DNA from: Nitrospira sp. BO4
GTDB lineage: Bacteria > Nitrospirota > Nitrospiria > Nitrospirales > Nitrospiraceae
Assembly (NCBI GenBank): GCA_030144965.1
Contig: JAMPUU010000017.1
Span: 1-64,000, forward strand
Direction of reading: 5' to 3'
DNA: 64,000 nt
In this document: in pieces, positions 1 to 7,893 of the stretch
Layout of the letters: each line of letters starts with the position of its first letter
Numbering within the stretch: position 1 is the stretch's first letter
Program-made: the position numbers and the translations under genes
The notes under the pieces: model-generated
Database searches by the model: none
Seen by the model: only the letters and a program-made list of their open reading frames with translations
Told to the model about the DNA's origin: nothing

Positions 1-359
1 GACGGTTTGGCGAGACCCGCGCTCAGGCCCAGGGCATCGAGTTCCTCAGCGACAATGGACCGGAGTACACGTCGCACCGATTCCGGCCGTTCGTCCGTGC
101 GATGGGACTGATCCCCTGTCACACGCCTCGGCGGAGTCCGGAGTCAAACGGCCTCGCCGAGGCCTTCTTTGGCAGCTTCAAACGGGATTATGTGTATCAA
201 GCCTGCCTGGAGACGTTAGAGAAAGTGGCGCAGCTGCTACCGGCGTGGATCGAGCACTACAATCACCAGGCCCCGCACAGCGCGCTGAAGATGCGGTCCC
301 CGGCCGAGTGCTATGCCGAGTGGGTCGTCAAAACCAAAACCCTACCTGTCCAAAATTAG
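1..359 (+). mobile_element. IS3-family transposase OrfB, C-terminal part (partial)
   Basis: The reading frame is open from base 3 and ends in TAG at 357-359. It encodes the end of a DDE integrase core. The second catalytic Asp sits in the motif LSDNGPEY, and the catalytic Glu in SPESNGLAEAFFGSFK, followed by the usual YNHQAPHSALKMRSPAE block near the C-terminus. This is the second ORF of an IS3-type element; orfA and the left end lie outside the window. The element enters the neighbouring integrase gene, so it is a later insertion. Family assignment is secure; the subgroup is not determined. Confidence 0.93.
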
Positions 360-372
360 ATGGGGCAGTACA
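347..372 (+). repeat. Right terminal inverted repeat of the IS3-type element
   Basis: The 26 bp ending ...GGGGCAGTACA directly overlap and follow the transposase stop. Read on the minus strand they begin TGTACTGCCCC, a form seen at IS3-family ends, which have TG...CA termini. The integrase reading frame resumes immediately after base 372, which fits this being the insertion boundary. The left end is not in the window, so the target duplication cannot be checked. Confidence 0.65.
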
Positions 373-618
373 GAGCCAGCGTTGTACCAAGGTTTCGATG
401 TCTGCCTTAGTCATCCCTTCACCATAGCGCTTAAGAGTTAGAAAGATGCCATTGGCCAATGCCTTCCAACGTTCAGCTCGAACCTGGGCGAGATCCTTAT
501 CCGCCGTCTTCAGGCTTCGCCAAATTTCCTTCCGACCGTTGAAGTAGTATCGAAGCTCCTGAGGAATGCAGATTCGAGCATACAATGTGGAACGCTTGGC
601 AGGAACGAAAAGTGCCAT
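373..618 (-). pseudogene. Phage-type tyrosine integrase, N-terminal stub cut off by the IS
   Basis: About 82 residues from an ATG at 618, with a good ribosome site (CGGAGG, 7 nt upstream). The start MALFVPAKRSTLYARICIP and the later block KTADKDLAQVRAERWKALA match the N-terminal DNA-binding domain of site-specific integrases (DUF6538-like), as I recall the family. The frame then runs into the IS end, so the catalytic R-H-R-Y domain is missing here; the remainder may lie left of the window. It is only 110 bp from the 3' end of tRNA-Ser and transcribed away from it, the usual place for an island integrase. The stub cannot itself recombine DNA. Confidence 0.8.
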
Positions 619-727
619 TTCAGACCTCCGTGACTACAGCAAGTTGTAGCTACTTGCCAGGCACTTCTAGAGGCTTGATTGGCTGAAACTTAGGCTGGTT
701 GCCGATTCGCAGGAATCGAGGTAAGAT

Positions 728-820
728 TGGCGGAGAGGGAGGGATTTGAACCCTCGGTAGAGATTTTGTCCCTACGACGGTTTAGCAAACCGTTGCCTTC
801 GGCCACTCGGCCACCTCTCC
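728..820 (-). tRNA. tRNA-Ser(GCU), intact, CCA encoded
   Basis: Read on the minus strand, the acceptor GGAGAGG (820-814) pairs with CCTCTCC, followed by discriminator G (731) and an encoded CCA (730-728). The D arm, anticodon loop TTGCTAA with anticodon GCT, long class-II variable arm and T arm GGTTCAAATCC are all present. This is the only complete copy among the four tRNA-Ser-related sites. Bases 781-820 (anticodon loop to 5' end) are the segment repeated at 6027, 7894 and 8974, so the gene is also an attachment site. Confidence 0.97.
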
Positions 821-1099
821 GCGCCGTACTGGATATGATTAGTCAATCACTTAGGAGATTTACATTCTCTCGTGTTCAGTCGAGTCGACATTTGTCCCAT
901 TTTATAGGCCATCCGGTCAACTAGTTTCCGCTCGGAGGGGAGTGACGCTCTCCTCAACACTCAGGTTCACCCTCCAGAACTACGCCAGCGCGTACACGCC
1001 CAGGCAGAGATTCCCAGTTGCTCTCAACTGGTATGAGGCCAACCAACGATCCTACCGCCGTCCGTCAGTGCATCGGACTCAGATGCGCATAATGCAGGG
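821..1099. other. Gap: tRNA-Ser upstream flank, otherwise nothing recognised
   Basis: The first 28 bases (821-848), which lie upstream of the tRNA on its own strand and should hold its promoter, are repeated exactly at 9006-9033. Weaker similarity continues for about 20 bases more. I see no convincing gene in the rest. Confidence 0.6.
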
Positions 1100-1342
1100 T
1101 TACGCTGGGGTTTGCAGCTGGCATTTGGAGATTTTCTCGACGCCATCGATGAGGCACCGGCGATCGGCGCTATCGAAGAGGGCCTGGGCATCGGTGGGAC
1201 TGACCTTGAGGTAGGCGACGATGTCGGCTTGGCTGACCCAGACGGGGAGCCGCTTAAAGCGCGTTGCGGGGGTAATTGACTGGTGATGAATCGCGAGATG
1301 ACGGGGAACGGGAGCTGGACGCTTCGGCATAGGACACACCAC
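1100..1342 (-). CDS. Small hypothetical protein, possible HTH
   Basis: Eighty residues from a GTG at 1342 preceded by AGGATG; an ATG at residue 5 is an alternative start. A basic, proline-rich N-terminus is followed by a segment beginning WVSQADIVAYLKVSPTDAQ that has the rhythm of a helix-turn-helix, as in small excisionase-like proteins. This is a guess from pattern only. It sits inside the first tRNA-flanked cassette, downstream of the large HTH/nuclease-like gene on the same strand. An overlapping frame of 106 codons is equally open, so the gene itself is uncertain. Confidence 0.35.
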   Translation of the reverse strand: MVCPMPKRPAPVPRHLAIHHQSITPATRFKRLPVWVSQADIVAYLKVSPTDAQALFDSADRRCLIDGVEKISKCQLQTPA

Positions 1343-1408
1343 ATCCTACAAAAAGATTAAAAACCCTTGAGAATGTTGGGGATTTAATAAATTGTAGTTT
1401 GTAGTGTG

Positions 1409-1432
1409 AGGGGCCGTCCCTGGGACGCCCCT
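1409..1432. terminator. Compact GC-rich hairpin
   Basis: AGGGG-C-CGTCCC and GGGACG-CCCCT can pair with one bulged C and a very short loop. It lies about 135 bases past the stop of the large minus-strand gene. There is no T-run on either side, so termination is only a possibility. Confidence 0.3.
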
Positions 1433-1566
1433 GGATCTATTGTGTGCTAGATCCCCGCACAAACCCTATGGTCAGCTCTCACAACTGACGAACGGAACCT
1501 TAATACAGCGCTTGGAAGAAAGCTATTCAGTAGGTGACCCTAGGTATACAGAATTTACTGTACAGC

Positions 1567-4500
1567 CTAGCTGAGCCTGCGTCGTAAATCTGACGCTGTA
1601 TCTTCCTGCCTGGCTTCTGCTTCATACGTGTTTGCCATATCCATCAGTAGTTCCGATGATACATATGGATGAGTGAATTGCAAGGCTTCAGCCCACTTGC
1701 GATATTGTTGAGCCAACCCACGTTCAGGATTTCCGCCTTCACCTCGATACGAGACTCCACGAGAGTTGTAAAGACCCGTATGCGCTCCTCTCATCACCGA
1801 TCTAGAACGCAAGTCCTCAAGTACTTGGCGCACAGGTTCGCACGGCCAGACACCATCGTTTCCCACAGGGGCCGCTGACAGAAGCTTTCCAATACAAATA
1901 TCGCCAATTTCTCCGCGAGCAAGCTGTGAGCAGGAGTCTCGGACGGCCTTAATCCACTTTGTGAGCTGGTACGTTTCAAGTGTCCCTAGATCGTTGTGAC
2001 CGGGTATGCGTTTAAGTCCTTCCAAAAGCCTATAGCTGCGCTGAGCCATTTGCTTTTTGTCCTCTGGGGGAACTTGCAACTCTGGAGGGTCAGTTTCATT
2101 GTCATCTCGTTTATAGGCACCAACCACAGCCTGCACGAACAGCTCAGGATGCATTTCTATATATCGCTCAAGATTTGGAATGCCTTGTTGTTTTCTATAG
2201 CTCCATCGATGGGCGAGTGTCTCAATATATGCGAATTCAAGCCCCGCCTTTTGTTCGATCGTCAGTTCAGTGCTTGGTGTTATGTACGCAAAAGCCTTTT
2301 CAATATAATGCTCTTCCAATTCGTACTGATCTGGTTTGTCATTGCCGTCCTTCAATATGTCTGAAAGAATCTGGAACAACATACGTGTGTCCAGCTTATC
2401 AAGACGATAGTGGACCATCGAAAACGCAGCGCGTGGTCGTTGGGCGTTCAACAGCCGCTGGACAGCCTCATTATTTTCCTCATCAGAGTTCTTAATCCAA
2501 TTCGGGTTGATTTCTATCCAGTAGTTTGTCCTGGCATTTTCTCCTAGCGCGTCAATGAATATCCAAGTTTTCCGGCAGAAGGGAGCGAGCAGGAACAATC
2601 TTACAGCGCTGTCCTCTGAGAGACCATGTACTAAACCCGTAAGAATCTTTTCACGCTTTGGATCATCGAGACACCAAAGCGCACCAGCAATCAGATTTTT
2701 CAACTTAAAGTGTGAATCTTCTTGCTCTAATATACGCGCGAGCGCCATGCGGAGCAGCTCCTCTAGCGAGGCCTCCAAACACAACAACCTTGCAACGAGC
2801 GTTCCTATGCGCCATGCGGCGTTACCTCGTTCGGCTAGTTCAATAATTCCGTGGATGCCCCGCTGTTCAAAAACTTCGCGCAATGCTTCGTTTCTTTGAC
2901 TGGTGATACGCTCCTCGCGTTTATCGATATCTATTTCAATCTTTGCATGAATTTCATCGTAGGACTCCCGGACCCATTCCTCCCGGAATAGCCATGCGTG
3001 CTTGTTCAAGAGATCAGATGGCTCCAAAGCAGCATAGGCTTGTTTCGCTGCCGCAAACGTCAGCGCCGCGTCAGTGTTATCTTTTGCCCGTGTGGTTGCG
3101 ACTCGTGACAATCCTGTCACCCGTATTGCCTCGCGCAATGCGGCCTTGTCGGTGTCACTAGCTTTCTCGATTGCCCACACCTTCACAAGATTCCAAACCC
3201 GCGCCTGATATGTTTCGTCTAGATTGTGAATTCGCTCGACCAATTCACACAACATTCCCAGGGTATATTCCTTCCAACTCAGCGCCAGTTCTATCGTTTC
3301 GCGTATGAATTGTCGGATTGGCCCCAAGGTCGGAATTGGTTCACCAAAGCCATAGCCATCCGGGCGCCACCGCGGCTTATAGCTATGATGACCGATATCG
3401 TTGCGATTGCCGAACTGCGTCATGCAAATTCCCCACGCAACTGTGGGAAAGTCCGCAACGAGAGATTTTAGGACATTCACGCGAACTTCATGATTCGCAG
3501 CTGTTTGAGGCATCCAAGACCGGAAAATGGACTCAAGCGAGTTCATCGGCGTGTTGACCCAATTGTCGGAAATCTCAACCATGGCAAGCCTTGCGAGGAT
3601 ACGGGCGGTGCGAGGAAGTGTCGCGTGATTCCAGGCCAGCACTTCTAGCGCCCAGAGTAATCCTGTCCGGCTTGGTCTGATCCCAAAAGTACCGCTGTTG
3701 GCTGGACGCAATAATCCTAATACTGCGGGATTTTTGGTCTCCAGGTCTTTCTCAATTAATGACAAAAACACGTAAGGGACTGCCTCGGCGTAGGTCGGTA
3801 GGTCTTGGTCGTTGGCTTCGAGCATTCGCGTTGTAAGTGGGGCGTGGAGCAGCTCATGGACTACGGCGGCAGCTTCTACCTCGGTGTCTATGCCGAGCCG
3901 CGCTTTAAAGAGGTGGTTGCCGTGCACTGCCAACAGCACCAATGTTTCTGAGATGCCTTCACGAAAAACTCTTGAAAAATCACGAACCTTTCCACGAATC
4001 GCAGCAGCCCAGCGTTCTCCTTCGGGTACATCAAGGGCGGGGTCATCTTCGCCCAATACCATGCGCGCTATCGAAAAATATCGTTTCAGGTCTTCTTCCG
4101 TGATCACACCTGCGATGGCGTGGAGTAGGTCTATTTTTGAGATTACGCCTCGGTATGTTCCGATCGTCCACATCGGAGGATCGTTGAGCTGAACAAGATG
4201 TTGACAGTCCTTCTCAAGTTTTGAGTAAGATTGCTCTCCGGCCAGAAGTAATAGCCCTTCCTTATCTGTATCGTTTTTGCTATTCCAAGCACCGACGAAT
4301 AGGAATGGGACGAGACTTACCGCCTTGTTATGGTCCTTAGCCCAATCCGGTGTCCTAATGGCAGGCACGTTCGAAAGTCGCCGACGCAAAACGGTTAGAG
4401 ACCTACCAGAAGCAATCGACAGGTGGGAGATTTCGTCGCCTCCTTTTTTCATTTCTTCAAGTGCTACGCGAAATGGTTCATAATCCAAAGGTCTAAGTAC

Positions 4501-5712
4501 AATATCTGGCTCGGCATTCGCTGCATTGCGTGGATAAATGACGATGCAATGCATGGACTTAACGAAGGGTGCAAGTTCTCGCTCGGTTTCTCGATTGTGC
4601 ACGACCGGGATAAAGTTCTGTGCCCCTTGACCAAGACGAGGCAACACCCCTGACTTGTCAAACACTAGAACTCGGTCACGAAATGAAGCCAGTTCCTTAT
4701 CTACTCCCTCACCAAACAATTGAGAAAGAAATGCCAGAGCCTCTTCCACAGAGTCGGCAGCGATAATAATTGGCTTATCCGGACTATTCGAGAGTAGTGG
4801 AAGAATGATACGTTTGGCGGAGTTTATGGTTGAGGTAAATAAAGCCGCAGGTAGAGAAGGGCTAGTTACATCTGCCCAATCGTGCCAACATTTGTCGAGC
4901 GACCGAACTTCTTCAGCAGGTATATGTGTTTCGTTCGCGAACCAAGCTTGTCCGGCAAGTGACTGTTCAAGCCATTGCTCTATATCACTTACGTCATAAG
5001 CGCGAACGTCCTTCCAGAGCTTTTTTTCTTTCGCTGAGATAACCCATTTGTCTTTCCCTTGCCATCTACGGGGCGTTACAAATACGAAAGTTGTGCGTTT
5101 GCGTTCGTCCTTGCTCGTGGCTTTGACGCTCTTAGCGAAATCATCATCAGCCTTTCCTTTGACAGCTGCATTCGTCCCGAATTCCCATCCTGAAATGCCT
5201 TCAGGAATCCATGGGGTTCCTTCCGCTGCTTCGACTATGCCATCCCATCCAGGACCTTCCGCATCGTCATTGCCAGGAAAGTCAACCTTCGTCAGTCCTA
5301 TACCGGTGGAATGCACCAGTGTGCGCAAAAAAACAGCGAGGCGAATTCGAGCTGGAATGTTTTGAGCAGCCCAAGACTCAATGGCGTTTGCCTTGATGGT
5401 GAGGAAGGATGGGACGTACGCCTTTGCATTCGCAGGCGCTCCTTTTCCTTTGGCTTGTGCAGCATCAAAAGTGGCCTGCATCTCCAAGAGTTTTGTAGCA
5501 GGGATCTCGAACGCGCGTTCAATACGCGCCGCCATTTCTGGAGTTGCCGCTACCTTTCCATTAAGAAAGTTCGACATGCCTGGACGACTTATCCCGATAA
5601 TCTTGGCAGCTTTTGTAACAGATATGCTTCGAGGCTTGAGAGCATGATCCTTCACGAAGTGTCCGGGATGAACTGGAAGTTCAATGATGCCTTTGGGCTT
5701 TTCTGATGGCAT
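1567..5712 (-). CDS. Large HigA-type HTH / nuclease-like / helical-repeat protein, candidate defence gene
   Basis: 1381 residues from an ATG at 5712 with ribosome site AAAGGAG. Residues about 10-75 form a HigA/XRE helix-turn-helix (VTKAAKIIGISRPGMSNFL). Residues about 105-260 resemble a PD-(D/E)XK fold: candidate acidic residues are D157 (GWDG) and E177 (WEFGT), with lysines at 185 and 187, followed by FVFVTPRRW (209-217). Residues about 300-480 look like a nucleotide-binding-type alpha/beta domain, but no Walker A motif is visible. The remaining ~800 residues are helical and repeat-like, with many Trp and Leu. No membrane segment or signal peptide is seen. It is alone between two att-like sites and faces away from its palindromic operator. 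I do not recognise a named family; a role as a sensor-effector in defence is inferred from architecture and context. Codon use looks more AT-rich than in neighbouring core genes. Confidence 0.8.
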   Translation of the reverse strand: MPSEKPKGIIELPVHPGHFVKDHALKPRSISVTKAAKIIGISRPGMSNFLNGKVAATPEMAARIERAFEIPATKLLEMQATFDAAQAKGKGAPANAKAYVPSFLTIKANAIESWAAQNIPARIRLAVFLRTLVHSTGIGLTKVDFPGNDDAEGPGWDGIVEAAEGTPWIPEGISGWEFGTNAAVKGKADDDFAKSVKATSKDERKRTTFVFVTPRRWQGKDKWVISAKEKKLWKDVRAYDVSDIEQWLEQSLAGQAWFANETHIPAEEVRSLDKCWHDWADVTSPSLPAALFTSTINSAKRIILPLLSNSPDKPIIIAADSVEEALAFLSQLFGEGVDKELASFRDRVLVFDKSGVLPRLGQGAQNFIPVVHNRETERELAPFVKSMHCIVIYPRNAANAEPDIVLRPLDYEPFRVALEEMKKGGDEISHLSIASGRSLTVLRRRLSNVPAIRTPDWAKDHNKAVSLVPFLFVGAWNSKNDTDKEGLLLLAGEQSYSKLEKDCQHLVQLNDPPMWTIGTYRGVISKIDLLHAIAGVITEEDLKRYFSIARMVLGEDDPALDVPEGERWAAAIRGKVRDFSRVFREGISETLVLLAVHGNHLFKARLGIDTEVEAAAVVHELLHAPLTTRMLEANDQDLPTYAEAVPYVFLSLIEKDLETKNPAVLGLLRPANSGTFGIRPSRTGLLWALEVLAWNHATLPRTARILARLAMVEISDNWVNTPMNSLESIFRSWMPQTAANHEVRVNVLKSLVADFPTVAWGICMTQFGNRNDIGHHSYKPRWRPDGYGFGEPIPTLGPIRQFIRETIELALSWKEYTLGMLCELVERIHNLDETYQARVWNLVKVWAIEKASDTDKAALREAIRVTGLSRVATTRAKDNTDAALTFAAAKQAYAALEPSDLLNKHAWLFREEWVRESYDEIHAKIEIDIDKREERITSQRNEALREVFEQRGIHGIIELAERGNAAWRIGTLVARLLCLEASLEELLRMALARILEQEDSHFKLKNLIAGALWCLDDPKREKILTGLVHGLSEDSAVRLFLLAPFCRKTWIFIDALGENARTNYWIEINPNWIKNSDEENNEAVQRLLNAQRPRAAFSMVHYRLDKLDTRMLFQILSDILKDGNDKPDQYELEEHYIEKAFAYITPSTELTIEQKAGLEFAYIETLAHRWSYRKQQGIPNLERYIEMHPELFVQAVVGAYKRDDNETDPPELQVPPEDKKQMAQRSYRLLEGLKRIPGHNDLGTLETYQLTKWIKAVRDSCSQLARGEIGDICIGKLLSAAPVGNDGVWPCEPVRQVLEDLRSRSVMRGAHTGLYNSRGVSYRGEGGNPERGLAQQYRKWAEALQFTHPYVSSELLMDMANTYEAEARQEDTASDLRRRLS

Positions 5713-5730
5713 AGCAGCTCCTTTTGTAAC

Positions 5731-5751
5731 GTGTAATGCTACACATTACAC
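5731..5751. promoter_or_regulatory. Palindromic operator upstream of the HTH gene
   Basis: GTGTAATG (5731-5738) and CATTACAC (5744-5751) are a perfect 8-bp inverted repeat with a 5-bp spacer. It sits 19 bases upstream of the start codon of the large HTH protein. HigA-type antitoxins bind TGTAA-N-TTACA-like palindromes in their own promoters, so autoregulation is likely. Binding itself is inferred. Confidence 0.65.
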
Positions 5752-5921
5752 AACTTGTTAAGACATTGCAAATATAGAAATTAATACTGTTTAAATCATC
5801 ACTAATTTGATTATTTGCCAGAACAAGAACGGCAAGAGGTATCGTTGACCAAGAAGCTTTCTCGAATGGAGGGACCTAAAAAGACGAGGGGATTTTCGGG
5901 GGGAATAGAAAAGGGAAATGA

Positions 5922-5946
5922 CGGTAAAAGTCGGTAAACGACGGTA
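5922..5946. repeat. Iteron set 1 (three 10-bp direct repeats)
   Basis: CGGTA recurs at 5922, 5932 and 5942, exactly one helical turn apart, and is followed by A each time. The last repeat ends 81 bases before the tRNA-Ser-derived core at 6027. The same arrangement is found at 7777, 8857 and 10222. It resembles arm-type integrase or excisionase binding sites next to an att core. Confidence 0.75.
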
Positions 5947-6026
5947 ATGCCAGATGCGACATTCCCGCCAGTGTTTATGCTGTGTTTCGAGTCTTTTCGC
6001 GAAGTTCGAGATGGACCATTTCGGGA

Positions 6027-6066
6027 TTTAGCAAACCGTTGCCTTCGGCCACTCGGCCACCTCTCC
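6027..6066 (-). repeat. att-like core A: 5' half of tRNA-Ser(GCU)
   Basis: Forty bases identical to tRNA-Ser positions 781-820: anticodon loop, anticodon stem, D arm and the 5' acceptor strand. The 3' half is absent, so it cannot be a tRNA. The identity stops exactly at the tRNA 5' end; the next bases (CTGAGC...) resemble those after core B rather than the true tRNA flank. Confidence 0.88.
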
Positions 6067-6238
6067 CTGAGCACCGCACGACTTATTCAGCTTGTCGCTG
6101 ACTTGTAGCCAAACTGTGGCAGAACGATGCCAGCCATAGATTCCTCGTCCCCACCGACATTGACATGCCGTGCTTGAGTCGGTAGCATCACTTGCCCCAC
6201 GTTGAACACACTGCCGACGGCCGAATGGAAGGCCAGTC

Positions 6239-6260
6239 CGCCGACTCTGTGAGAAAGGCG
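6239..6260 (+). promoter_or_regulatory. Conserved leader hairpin before alpha gene 1
   Basis: CGCC (6239-6242) pairs with GGCG (6257-6260) around a 14-base loop that contains GTGAGAAA. The purine-rich GAGAAAGG serving as ribosome site lies in the loop and 3' stem, 8-15 bases before the ATG at 6268. The preceding stretch also holds a self-complementary GGCC pair around ATGGAA. The same block recurs at 6709 and 7170, and in weaker form at about 8090. Confidence 0.55.
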
Positions 6261-6267
6261 AACTGGT

Positions 6268-6621
6268 ATGCTCCCTCTACGTACAGAACTCAGCGACTAT
6301 TCCCGCGCGTGCGAGCGCCTCATTGCTGCCGCGGCATCCGCCGATGACACTGCGTTCACCCAAGACGAGACTGATTGGATCGCGTATTACGTGGCTGAGA
6401 TGACCAATCTGGTCGACCAGCTCGTGCGTAAATTAAAAGCTCAGGTCCTCCGCGACCGGGAAACGCTCCAAGCATTCGCCGTCGCCTCCGAGGCGTTGTT
6501 CCTCACGGATACTCTTTCGAAAGGGGAGCGAGACAGCATCCATCAATCGGTCTCCTATGTAACAAGGAAGATTCTCGTTGAAAAGGATGGTCCAGCGGGA
6601 GACCCGTCCATCGAGGGGTGA
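6268..6621 (+). CDS. Family alpha small protein 1
   Basis: 117 residues, no signal peptide, mostly helical. The core reads PLRTELSDYSRACERLIAA, then FTQDETDWIAYYVAEM, then VDQLVRKLKAQ, and shares these blocks with the products at 6739 and 8115. More distant relatives are at 59808 and 60760. The aromatic pair YY after an acidic helix is invariant in all five. I do not recognise a function. It is the first gene after att-like core A, and is preceded by the conserved hairpin leader. The ATG matches the aligned start of the paralogue at 8115. Confidence 0.8.
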   Translation: MLPLRTELSDYSRACERLIAAAASADDTAFTQDETDWIAYYVAEMTNLVDQLVRKLKAQVLRDRETLQAFAVASEALFLTDTLSKGERDSIHQSVSYVTRKILVEKDGPAGDPSIEG

Positions 6622-6708
6622 TGTAGGCTCCTTGACATCACTTCTTCATTGGTTCAACCTACAACTCTACCCTAGCCACATCTGCCGACGGCCTCATGGA
6701 AGGCCCGA

Positions 6709-6734
6709 CCGCCGACTTGTGTGAGAAAAGGCGG
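6709..6734 (+). promoter_or_regulatory. Conserved leader hairpin before alpha gene 2
   Basis: CCGCC (6709-6713) pairs with GGCGG (6730-6734) around a loop containing TGTGAGAAAA. The stem is one base pair longer than in the first copy. It ends 4 bases before the GTG start at 6739, so folding would directly affect access to the ribosome site. Confidence 0.55.
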
Positions 6735-6738
6735 TCGC

Positions 6739-7086
6739 GTGACGATACCTCTCCGAAAAGAAATCAGGGACTATTCCTCCTTTTGCGAACATCTCATTGC
6801 TGCAGCGGTTTCGCCAGATTCCATTCCCTTTACTCAGGACGAGATTGACTGGATATCGTATTACACCGCTGAGATGACCAACGTTGTCGACCAGCTCGTC
6901 CGTAAATCCAAAACTCAGGGGCTACACCACCGGCAAACGATACGAGACTTCGCCATCGCCTCCGAGGCCTTGTTCCTCACGGATGGCCTCTCGGAAGGGG
7001 AGAAAGACAGCATCCGCCAATCGCTCTCCGATGTCACAAAGAAGATTCTCGATGAACAGGAAGATCCTGTATTGGAGCGGTCGTGA
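6739..7086 (+). CDS. Family alpha small protein 2
   Basis: 115 residues from a GTG at 6739. An upstream in-frame GTG at 6721 lies inside the leader hairpin, so the downstream start, which aligns with both paralogues, is preferred. The helical blocks DYSSFCEHLIAAA, FTQDEIDWISYYTAEM and VDQLVRKSKTQ are close to alpha 1 and alpha 3. It lies 117 bases after alpha 1 in the same cassette, so the pair arose by tandem duplication that included the leader. The function is unknown. Confidence 0.78.
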   Translation: MTIPLRKEIRDYSSFCEHLIAAAVSPDSIPFTQDEIDWISYYTAEMTNVVDQLVRKSKTQGLHHRQTIRDFAIASEALFLTDGLSEGEKDSIRQSLSDVTKKILDEQEDPVLERS

Positions 7087-7169
7087 GCGACTTGACGCAG
7101 TCCTCCAATCTCGTCAGACTGCTTTTTCATCCCCACACACAACTGCCGGCGACATCCTAAAAGGCTCGA

Positions 7170-7192
7170 CCGCCGACTCGTGGGAAAGGCGG
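7170..7192 (+). promoter_or_regulatory. Third leader hairpin, without an alpha gene
   Basis: CCGCC (7170-7174) pairs with GGCGG (7188-7192), again with a purine-rich loop (GTGGGAAA). The upstream block is also kept. What follows is not an alpha gene but an unrelated short reading frame, so the leader appears to have been duplicated independently of the gene. Confidence 0.5.
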
Positions 7193-7365
7193 TCAACGTC
7201 ATTAGCCTTTTTATCCTTCGAACAGACAAGAACGGCAACCGCTGGGAGATTAGACTTCGAGCAGATGGGACGACTGAACACCGCCGAGAGGGCCGAACGG
7301 ACTGGCTGGAAGGATGGGCTCCTACGTTGCCACTGCCAAAACAGACAGAGATACCGGATCAATGA
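7180..7365 (+). CDS. Short hypothetical protein behind an orphan leader
   Basis: 61 residues from a GTG that overlaps the leader hairpin; no better start is visible downstream. The middle section (DKNGNRWEIRLRADGTTEHR) is hydrophilic and looks protein-like, with alternating charged residues as in a small beta domain. It is unrelated to alpha or beta by eye. It could equally be the remains of a longer gene fused to a leader copy. Confidence 0.35.
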   Translation: MGKAVNVISLFILRTDKNGNRWEIRLRADGTTEHRREGRTDWLEGWAPTLPLPKQTEIPDQ

Positions 7366-7458
7366 TCGTGACCGAATCGCCATTATAAGACGAGAGGGGG
7401 GCAAAAGGGGGTAATTCTCCGTTTCTAGCGAGACTCACAATTTTCCATATAGGGATTC

Positions 7459-7650
7459 TTAAGCCTTCTGCTTTCCGCGTTTGGTGTTGTCATAGACCAA
7501 CTTTGCACGTTCCTTCTCTGACCAGAGTCGCACGCCATAGTCTTCTTGTAATTCCAACCTGGCTTTGTCGTCGCCCTTTCTCGCCTTGCGAAACAGACTC
7601 TGGCGATGCTCGTCTTCTTCCTCTTGATTCCCAGACCACGGGTGAGCCAT
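7459..7650 (-). CDS. Family beta small protein 1
   Basis: 63 residues, very charged. A run QEEEDEHRQSLFRKARKGD is followed by KARLELQEDYGVRLWSEKERAKLVYDN and a basic tail. It is close to the product at 8524 and to the broken copy at 9880. No signal peptide or membrane segment is present. The start ATG follows AAAGGAATCGAG, conserved in form (AAGGAGTCGAA) in the other two. It is convergent with the alpha genes and sits just before an iteron/core site. The function is unknown; its size and charge would suit a nucleic-acid-binding or regulatory protein. Confidence 0.75.
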   Translation of the reverse strand: MAHPWSGNQEEEDEHRQSLFRKARKGDDKARLELQEDYGVRLWSEKERAKLVYDNTKRGKQKA

Positions 7651-7776
7651 CTCGATTCCTTTGTTGAGGGTTACTCTTTCCGTGAGACTACCGTGATGGA
7701 GCCGGGGTTGATAACGAGTGTGATCCCCAGCTCAAAAAGCGGAGTGAAAAGCGTAGTGAATGAAACCGGGAAATGG

Positions 7777-7811
7777 CGGTAAATCGCGGTAATTAACGGT
7801 AGACGGCGGTA
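7777..7811. repeat. Iteron set 2 (four 10-bp direct repeats)
   Basis: CGGTA at 7777, 7787, 7797 and 7807, exactly 10 bp apart. A conserved lead-in GCGGAGTGAAAAGCGTAGTG begins near 7739 and is shared with the sets at 8857 and 10222. The last repeat ends 83 bases before core B. Confidence 0.78.
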
Positions 7812-7893
7812 CTCACGAGAGCAGGGGAATCGCCAGTGTTTAAGCGGTCTTTCGAAGTTTCTCAGCGGGTTACGTCGCGGTGCTCAGGGCGAG

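Noticed and set aside
727..924. Plus-strand ORF beginning in the tRNA
   Set aside because: The first part is the complement of tRNA-Ser, a common false ORF.
2175..5706. Many 60-130 codon frames on the plus strand opposite the giant gene
   Set aside because: No ribosome sites and composition that follows the third-codon bias of the minus-strand gene.
5811..6074. An 87-codon minus-strand frame across core A
   Set aside because: It reads through the tRNA fragment and iterons and its product (for example RWPSGRRQRF) is a typical translation of a tRNA.
6721..6738. Upstream GTG start for alpha 2
   Set aside because: It lies inside the leader hairpin and does not align with the starts of alpha 1 and 3.
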